Assembly (NCBI RefSeq): GCF_002261265.1
Contig: NZ_NEVK01000006.1
Span: 310,001-374,000 of the forward strand
Reading direction: 5' to 3'
Origin: Bordetella genomosp. 7
GTDB taxonomy: Bacteria; Pseudomonadota; Gammaproteobacteria; Burkholderiales; Burkholderiaceae_B
DNA length: 64,000 bases
The notes under the pieces are model-generated. The model was not told the origin of the DNA. It made no database searches and saw only the letters and a list, made by a program, of their open reading frames with translations. Position numbers and translations under genes: made by a program. Below are positions 59,521-64,000 of the stretch, one piece after another. Each line of letters begins with the position of its first letter. Positions within the stretch are counted from its first letter, which is position 1.

Positions 59521-59907
59521 CTACGCCTCGATCAACGCAGCCGCCTCAAATAGGTCGTCCATCTGCTCGCTACTGATCCCTGCCTTGTCAGCCAGGTAGG
59601 CCAGCGCGGGACTCGTTCGACTCCAAGCGGTTGCCCGCTCCCATGCCCAGCGGACTTCAGCGGGCGTTTCAGGATCGTCTACTGCAGCCTGTACGGCGGG
59701 CATGAGGCCGGCGTTGATGAGGGCGATTCCGCCCTGTGCTGCGGTGACCTCTTGCGGAGCAGGAGGGGCCGGCTCTACCCAGCTGCCGTCCGCCGCCGCC
59801 ACGTAATGGTCGTATGGGCGCTGGGCCTGCATGACGATCGAGCCAGCCGGTTGGTCGCCGCCAACGTACTGAAAGTTTTCGCCAACAAACGCATACACCG
59901 GGTCCAT
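59521..59907 (-). CDS. Tail fibre assembly-like protein
   Basis: A 128-residue protein. It opens 'MDPVYAFVGENFQYVGGDQPAG', and the second half is helical with 'EVRWAWERATAWSRTSPALAYLADKAGISSEQMD' (in pieces). This is the usual size and place of tail fibre assembly chaperones next to fibre genes. The ATG shares a base with the upstream fibre gene's TAA stop (TAATG), so translation is coupled. Confidence 0.7.
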   Translation of the reverse strand: MDPVYAFVGENFQYVGGDQPAGSIVMQAQRPYDHYVAAADGSWVEPAPPAPQEVTAAQGGIALINAGLMPAVQAAVDDPETPAEVRWAWERATAWSRTSPALAYLADKAGISSEQMDDLFEAAALIEA

Positions 59908-61166
59908 TAGATCGCTCCTTTGACTTTCCAAACCTTGACGCGGCACGGCGCTGGCCCACTTATGGCGCTGGCATTCCCATGCGCTCCGCCGCCCTCCACG
60001 GAGGGCCCCATCAAGAACTGTGACCCGGTTTGAACGGCGATACTCCCGTCGTTGTATTGGTGGGCCGAAACGCCACGACTAGTGGCCGCGTAATACCAAC
60101 CGGTGGCCCCCCAAGCACCACCAGATTGAATTTCAGCCAAACAGAAGACCCGGTAACCGGGAAATGGGTTTGTGACCATATACCGTGTATTGGTGGAAAC
60201 ATTCGCAGGCGATGACTCGCTCCCACCGTTTGGATACACGATCGCAAAGTCCACCGAGTCATCGAGGGCCGTAAGTCTGGTGTCCAGTTCGCCGCGTACC
60301 GCATATGCACTAAGCCCAGCATCCCACTCCATAGCGCCCACGCCTATGACATAGATGGGTCCTTCGTCCGTGCTGGGAATATCGGCTTCTTCGACGTACC
60401 TCACCACGTCAGGCGCACCTGCTATGGGAACGTATTCTTCGCTGTCGACATCCCACTCCATCGGCCCAATGCCAACCGCATATATCGGGCCAACGTTCGA
60501 AGTCGGGATGCTCTGGTAGACAGGCAACCCGGCGTTGGTCTGCGCCTGCTCCGCGTAGTGCTTGGCGGAGAACTCGCCGCCAGCGACAGGGCCATCGGTC
60601 TTGGTTGCCCAGGCCTCGGCGAGCGCTGCGCTATCGGAGGCGTCCGATGCCGCGCTGCTTGCAGTCGAGGCAGAGGACGAAGCCGCACTGGCCGCGGACG
60701 TCGCGGTATTGCTGGCCTCGATGACCGCCTGCACGTCCTCATCGGTCAGAGGCTGCGGGTCGGAATAAACCCAAGCACCGTCCACCAGGTCGTAAAAGCC
60801 GCGAAGCTCTTCATCCGGGTCAGCGTAGACCTGCGCCAGAGTGCCCTCCGGCTGGGGTAGCGCGGCGGCCATATCGGCGTAGGTCTCGTACCTTTGGACT
60901 GCGCCGTATAGTTGCCCGACCAGGACATCGCGCCAGTCGATAGCGGGCTCCAGAGACTGAATCCGGTACAGGCCGTCGGTGGCGTAGAAATACGCGTACC
61001 CGTTCTCATCTGCCACCACCGTGCCGCTGGGGTACGGATCTGTACCGTCCCTGTCACGGTAAACCGGCGCGAGTGCTTGGTTGGACTCACGACGAATGTA
61101 CAGCACCGCTCCCGGCGCGATGTCTCCGTGCTGGTCAACGATCGTGGATTGCCAACGAATCAGCAT
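59907..61166 (-). CDS. Phage tail fibre protein
   Basis: A 419-residue fibre. The N-terminus ('LIRWQSTIVDQHGDIAPGAVLYI') is the start I chose at ATG 61166; the open frame reaches further but as a non-coding overlap. A serine/alanine-rich stretch ('SNTATSAASAASSSASTASSAASDASDSAALAEAW', in pieces) forms a coiled shaft, then two near-identical short repeats ('GPIYAVGIGPMEWD' and 'GPIYVIGVGAMEWD') and a C-terminal binding head. It overlaps the assembly gene by one base. Confidence 0.85.
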   Translation of the reverse strand: MLIRWQSTIVDQHGDIAPGAVLYIRRESNQALAPVYRDRDGTDPYPSGTVVADENGYAYFYATDGLYRIQSLEPAIDWRDVLVGQLYGAVQRYETYADMAAALPQPEGTLAQVYADPDEELRGFYDLVDGAWVYSDPQPLTDEDVQAVIEASNTATSAASAASSSASTASSAASDASDSAALAEAWATKTDGPVAGGEFSAKHYAEQAQTNAGLPVYQSIPTSNVGPIYAVGIGPMEWDVDSEEYVPIAGAPDVVRYVEEADIPSTDEGPIYVIGVGAMEWDAGLSAYAVRGELDTRLTALDDSVDFAIVYPNGGSESSPANVSTNTRYMVTNPFPGYRVFCLAEIQSGGAWGATGWYYAATSRGVSAHQYNDGSIAVQTGSQFLMGPSVEGGGAHGNASAISGPAPCRVKVWKVKGAI

Positions 61167-61185
61167 TGATTCACCCAATAAGAAA

Positions 61186-61235
61186 AGCCCGCCGAAGCGG
61201 GCTGTGCGCAAAAAGAAACCCGCGCTAGGCGGGTT
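61186..61235 (-). terminator. Tandem terminators upstream of the fibre gene
   Basis: Two hairpins: AGCCCGC/GCGGGCT with a TTCG loop followed (minus strand) by TTTTCTT at 61186-61203, and AACCCGC/GCGGGTT at 61217-61235 followed by TCTTTTT. They end transcription from the right, so the fibre gene at 59907 probably has its own promoter downstream. Confidence 0.6.
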
Positions 61236-61401
61236 CGTAGGGCTGGATGTTTCCGGCTGCGAGGATCTGGTCGTAGAGCTGGCGCCCGTATTCCTCCGGG
61301 TCATCCGGGGAAGCCGTAAAGGGCAACCACCCGAACTGAGGGTGATTGATCTCGCAGTCGATTGAGCCCAAGGCGTTGAACTTCGGATTCCTGTATTCCA
61401 T
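61225..61401 (-). CDS. Small phage protein
   Basis: A 58-residue protein ('MEYRNPKFNALGSIDCEINHPQFG' in pieces, ending 'AAGNIQPYEPA'). It resembles the short proteins placed beside tail fibre genes in siphophages, often with a 'pF.ALG.IDCEI.HP..G' pattern. Its stop overlaps the second terminator hairpin. It lies 1 bp after the stop of the upstream 149-residue gene. Confidence 0.65.
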   Translation of the reverse strand: MEYRNPKFNALGSIDCEINHPQFGWLPFTASPDDPEEYGRQLYDQILAAGNIQPYEPA

Positions 61402-61402
61402 G

Positions 61403-61852
61403 CTATGCCACCCTTTTCCAGACTGCCGGGACGCCCGTCTGCGCTCCGCATAGCATCCAAGTGCCAGAAGGCCCACCGTTCTCGGTGCTATTGTTGTCGG
61501 TATAGCGCAGGTCTCCACCCGACCTGGTAGCCCCAGGGCCACCGGCCCCACCTGACACGGCCTTCAGCATCGCGTAAGTGCCGTTAGCGCCAACACTGAG
61601 AGCGGCCGTCCTGGCGCCTACCCAGTTGCTTTCAGCCGACCCATTAGCCAACTTGGCCGCCGTCACGTTGCTATTGACAATCTTGTCCGTCGACACCGAG
61701 TTAGAAGCCAGTGCGGCCTGCTCAATCCTCGGCGCTCCCGCCGCCCCTTCGGCCATTGCGATGGGGTTGTCCCGCAATGCAATGCCGTCTACGGAGCGTA
61801 TGGGTTTGCCAGGCTCCAGTACCGCGTCTGAAATATCAGTCCAGTTCGCCAT
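61403..61852 (-). CDS. Phage tail-associated protein
   Basis: A 149-residue protein. The opening 'MANWTDISDAVLEPGKPIRSVDGIALRDNPIAMAEGAAGAPRIE' (in pieces) is common in tail-tip proteins of proteobacterial siphophages, and a glycine-rich beta part follows. It is closely followed by the 58-residue gene and preceded by the large tail protein (2-bp gap). Role in the tail tip is inferred. Confidence 0.75.
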   Translation of the reverse strand: MANWTDISDAVLEPGKPIRSVDGIALRDNPIAMAEGAAGAPRIEQAALASNSVSTDKIVNSNVTAAKLANGSAESNWVGARTAALSVGANGTYAMLKAVSGGAGGPGATRSGGDLRYTDNNSTENGGPSGTWMLCGAQTGVPAVWKRVA

Positions 61853-61854
61853 AT

Positions 61855-63618
61855 CTACGTCCAGTTATATCCAGGGTTACCATCGACTTGCCCATCGTTT
61901 TCAGCCCACCAAGCGCCTGTGGCGCGTTCTACTTCGGTTGCTTCCGCGAAGTCCGGTGCGTCGTCGTCCATCCACAAGCCAATCCGGAAGCTGATCGAGT
62001 ACTCGTAAACCTCAAGTCTGTATTCGACCGAGTGGCCAGGCGCAGTTTCCTCTGCGCTCAGTATCTGGTACCGAGTCTCCAAAGGCGCGCCGGTTTCGTC
62101 TACAACGCCGCGATGCAACATATCCACCACGTCGCCGGTCCACATTTCCCGGTCCTTGGCGTCCACACTGATCGTGGCGTACCGAGGATTGTTCCGGTAG
62201 CGGCTCAGAAGTCGAGCCGTCACGTTTACCGCCTGGGCATCGCTTTGCAGCCATCGCGAGTAAATCTTCCGGATGCGCTGCTCACCGTATTGCTGGCTGC
62301 CCTCGGCCTCTAGATCTGCCCGGATGCGCACCTTCCGGTAATTCGCTTCCTTATCCAGATTCTCGGTCGGGTCGCGCTGCCCCCAGAACACCCATACCTG
62401 CGATACTCGGGCCTTCGGGTCCTGGGACAACTCCGCGCTGTCAGCAATAATGTTCGCGTAGTCGTTGATCTTGGGCACCGCCTGAAAGATCGGCGGCTTG
62501 ATCGCCTGCAGTTTGACCTTCTGCTCCCGCTCATCCCACCAGATGAAAAACAAACACTGCTCGGTGATCTCCGAAAGCAGATCGGTGACCCCGGTCGGTT
62601 CGGTAATCAAACCGGTGAGTTCGAACTGCTGGAGCCACAGGGACGTTTCCTCCTGCCATTCTGGAAAGTCGATCCACGCCGCGGGAACCTCGCCGTACTC
62701 GGTGAGCCATTCATAAGCCAGGTCATCGACCCGCTTGTTGGTGTAACGCAGGCAAATCTGCACCCGGTCGCCGGCCTCATGACTATCCCGCTTGCTGCCA
62801 TCGGTAGCCCGCGTGATGCCCGTCAGCCGGATCTCGGTGTCGCTGATGGTCGACACGCCCGTGTAGCGCATGAGCTCGTCGTTGACCCGGACCGTCCCGG
62901 GCGCAGGGTACTCGGACGCCAATGCCCGCGTCACCCTCAGGAACGAGATCGAATCGTCCTCCCCGTAGTCGATCAAAAGCTCACCAGCGCTGGGCCGCGG
63001 CGCCTGCGCCTTGTCGTTGTCCGCCAGCTTCAGTACGTCCTTGGCGGTGATCTGTACCTTGCCTCGCGAATCCGGGCCGTCGATCTTGTCGATCAGGTAG
63101 GTCCGCGTCACCATGTCCTCGAGCGCCTGGCCAACATAGCCCTCACGCACTCGCAATACCCGGTTGTTGTAGTACGGATTGCGAGCCAGCCATTTGGACC
63201 AGAACGTGCCCCGCTCCGTCGGGTCGTAGTCGCGCTCTGAAACATAGGGGTCGACAACGTTGTCCGAGTGGGGGTGATCCTTGAACGACACGCGAATCGA
63301 GGCGCGCTTGCCCAGCGGGCCGCTGTTCTTGTTGCCGCCACCCGGGTTAATTTCGGTCGGCGCCGTCGACACCGACTGGACGCTCGGGATGCAGTACACA
63401 TCCGGCAGGCGCTCCCCAGGTTTACAGAAGTGCAACACCAGTGGCTGCGGCGAGTAGTTCTCCGGATCCTGGCAGGTCGCCAGCGTGTTGAAGCACTTGC
63501 GCTGCCCCGTCACCCCGATGGCCGCTGCGCAAGGCGCCACGCCATACCGGTGCTGGCAGAAATCCTGCTCGACCTCGACGACCGTCTGAAGCTCACGCCC
63601 TACGGTTTCCTCGTTCAT
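61855..63618 (-). CDS. Large minor tail / tail-tip protein
   Basis: A 587-residue protein. The cysteine-rich N-terminus ('DFCQHRYGVAPCAAAIGV', 'KCFNTLATCQDPENYSP') and the beta-rich middle with 'RNPYYNNRVLRVREGYVG' and 'DGPDSRGKVQITAKDVLKLAD' fit tail hub proteins (DUF2163-like) of siphophages. A C-terminal Asp/Asn-rich end follows. It overlaps the upstream gene by 4 bp, as expected in a late tail operon. Exact assignment as hub or tip is uncertain. Confidence 0.75.
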   Translation of the reverse strand: MNEETVGRELQTVVEVEQDFCQHRYGVAPCAAAIGVTGQRKCFNTLATCQDPENYSPQPLVLHFCKPGERLPDVYCIPSVQSVSTAPTEINPGGGNKNSGPLGKRASIRVSFKDHPHSDNVVDPYVSERDYDPTERGTFWSKWLARNPYYNNRVLRVREGYVGQALEDMVTRTYLIDKIDGPDSRGKVQITAKDVLKLADNDKAQAPRPSAGELLIDYGEDDSISFLRVTRALASEYPAPGTVRVNDELMRYTGVSTISDTEIRLTGITRATDGSKRDSHEAGDRVQICLRYTNKRVDDLAYEWLTEYGEVPAAWIDFPEWQEETSLWLQQFELTGLITEPTGVTDLLSEITEQCLFFIWWDEREQKVKLQAIKPPIFQAVPKINDYANIIADSAELSQDPKARVSQVWVFWGQRDPTENLDKEANYRKVRIRADLEAEGSQQYGEQRIRKIYSRWLQSDAQAVNVTARLLSRYRNNPRYATISVDAKDREMWTGDVVDMLHRGVVDETGAPLETRYQILSAEETAPGHSVEYRLEVYEYSISFRIGLWMDDDAPDFAEATEVERATGAWWAENDGQVDGNPGYNWT

Positions 63619-64000
63619 GCTATGGCCTCGACCGAGAAACCGACTGACATCAGGTCGCGCACGCCCTGATTCCGCGGGCGGATGTCGTCATTGCACCAGG
63701 CGTACAACACCTCCGATGGGTACTTCAGCGGGTACCATGCGATGAAGAACGGGTACTTACGGGCCGACTCCACAAACGGATCGAACCACTGGCGATACCA
63801 GCCAGCGGTCAGGTTGTCCCACTCGTAAGAAGTGGCATACCCTTCGCGGATGATCGATCGTCCCAGGAACTGCCCGCCGTCGCTCTTGTTCGGCATGATC
63901 TCAGTTTGGCGCGCCAGGTTCCCGGGAGTGTGCCCCCCGTACAACCCTCGCTGCATTTCCAGCACCCGACCGATATAGACAACGCCAACGGAGGCCACCG
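63615..64000 (-). CDS. Phage tail protein, partial at window edge
   Basis: About 127 residues are visible to the right edge, ending 'VRDLMSVGFSVEAIA'. It includes 'EYATSYEWDNLTAGWYRQWFDPFVESARKYPFFIAWYP' (with variants, in pieces), a pattern of tail-tip adaptor proteins. The frame stays open to the edge, and a GTG at 63998 is the earliest codon seen, so the real start probably lies outside. It overlaps the large tail protein gene by 4 bp. Confidence 0.75.
   Translation of the reverse strand, partial: VASVGVVYIGRVLEMQRGLYGGHTPGNLARQTEIMPNKSDGGQFLGRSIIREGYATSYEWDNLTAGWYRQWFDPFVESARKYPFFIAWYPLKYPSEVLYAWCNDDIRPRNQGVRDLMSVGFSVEAIA

Larger units (their letters stand above)
54354..64000. mobile_element. 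Prophage C (left part), tailed phage
   Basis: From the second repeat to the window end: an SRAP gene, three small plus-strand genes, then on the minus strand a lysis cassette, tail fibre, fibre assembly and tail-tip genes in the usual right-to-left order of a siphovirus-like late operon. Head, packaging, regulation and integrase should lie to the right. No break is visible in the 9.6 kb seen, so the prophage may be intact. Confidence 0.85.

Noticed and set aside
57215-61166. A diversity-generating retroelement acting on the tail fibre genes
   Set aside because: No reverse transcriptase, template repeat or variable repeat is visible in the 9.6 kb of prophage C seen. It could still exist to the right, but there is no evidence here.
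1-64000. CRISPR array or insertion sequence
   Set aside because: I saw no regularly spaced identical repeats with unique spacers, and no transposase coding sequence with terminal inverted repeats.

Overview
The window is about 65% GC and looks like the chromosome of a beta-proteobacterium of the Alcaligenaceae (Bordetella/Achromobacter type). The evidence is the presence of tripartite-tricarboxylate (Bug) binding proteins, the gene neighbourhoods (bamC-dapA, suhB divergent from trmJ, a TPR protein-cyclophilin-lpxH run) and the codon use. Species cannot be fixed from the sequence alone.

Positions 1-50630 are host chromosome. In order: the start of an acyl-CoA ligase with an enoyl-CoA hydratase; a DUF6152/DUF6644-type pair; remnants of a MmgE/PrpD gene and a Bug gene beside a tRNA-Arg; an NHEJ operon (ku-ligD) divergent from a hybrid histidine kinase; tRNA-Ser; a housekeeping block on the minus strand (lysC, tilS, accA, an AlkA-type glycosylase, cysS); a TPR-cyclophilin-lpxH operon; uppP with a TerC-CBS-CorC membrane protein; suhB divergent from trmJ; a Bug protein divergent from an IclR regulator with three palindromic operators; mscS; an iron-type imelysin/di-heme cytochrome operon; a flavin reductase; dodecin; mutS with a ribosomal-oxygenase-like gene; a small lipoprotein; bamC-dapA; a rhomboid-unrelated site-2 protease, a Sua5/YciO protein and a zinc metallopeptidase; a two-gene DUF1828-like unit; and some short orphan genes.

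Positions 43284-50630 hold a compact catabolic operon on the minus strand: GntR regulator, fumarylacetoacetate-hydrolase-fold enzyme, cupin, TRAP transporter (DctP, DctQ, DctM), two short-chain dehydrogenases, a Dabb-domain protein and a small membrane protein. It encodes import and at least two oxidation steps plus a hydrolase for a substrate that I cannot name.

Positions 51000-64000 are mobile DNA. Two exact 59-bp repeats carry the 3' half of a tRNA-His, and integrase 3' ends lie just left of each. This indicates successive integrations at one tRNA-His gene: a nearly erased element A, a collapsed 3-kb prophage B (spanin genes joined directly to a 5'-truncated integrase) and the left part of a larger tailed prophage C. 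C shows an SOS-response-associated peptidase, small genes behind a LexA box, a holin/SAR-endolysin/Rz-Rz1 lysis cassette, tail fibre, fibre assembly and tail-tip genes, and runs off the right edge. The intact tRNA-His and the integrase of C should lie to the right of the window.
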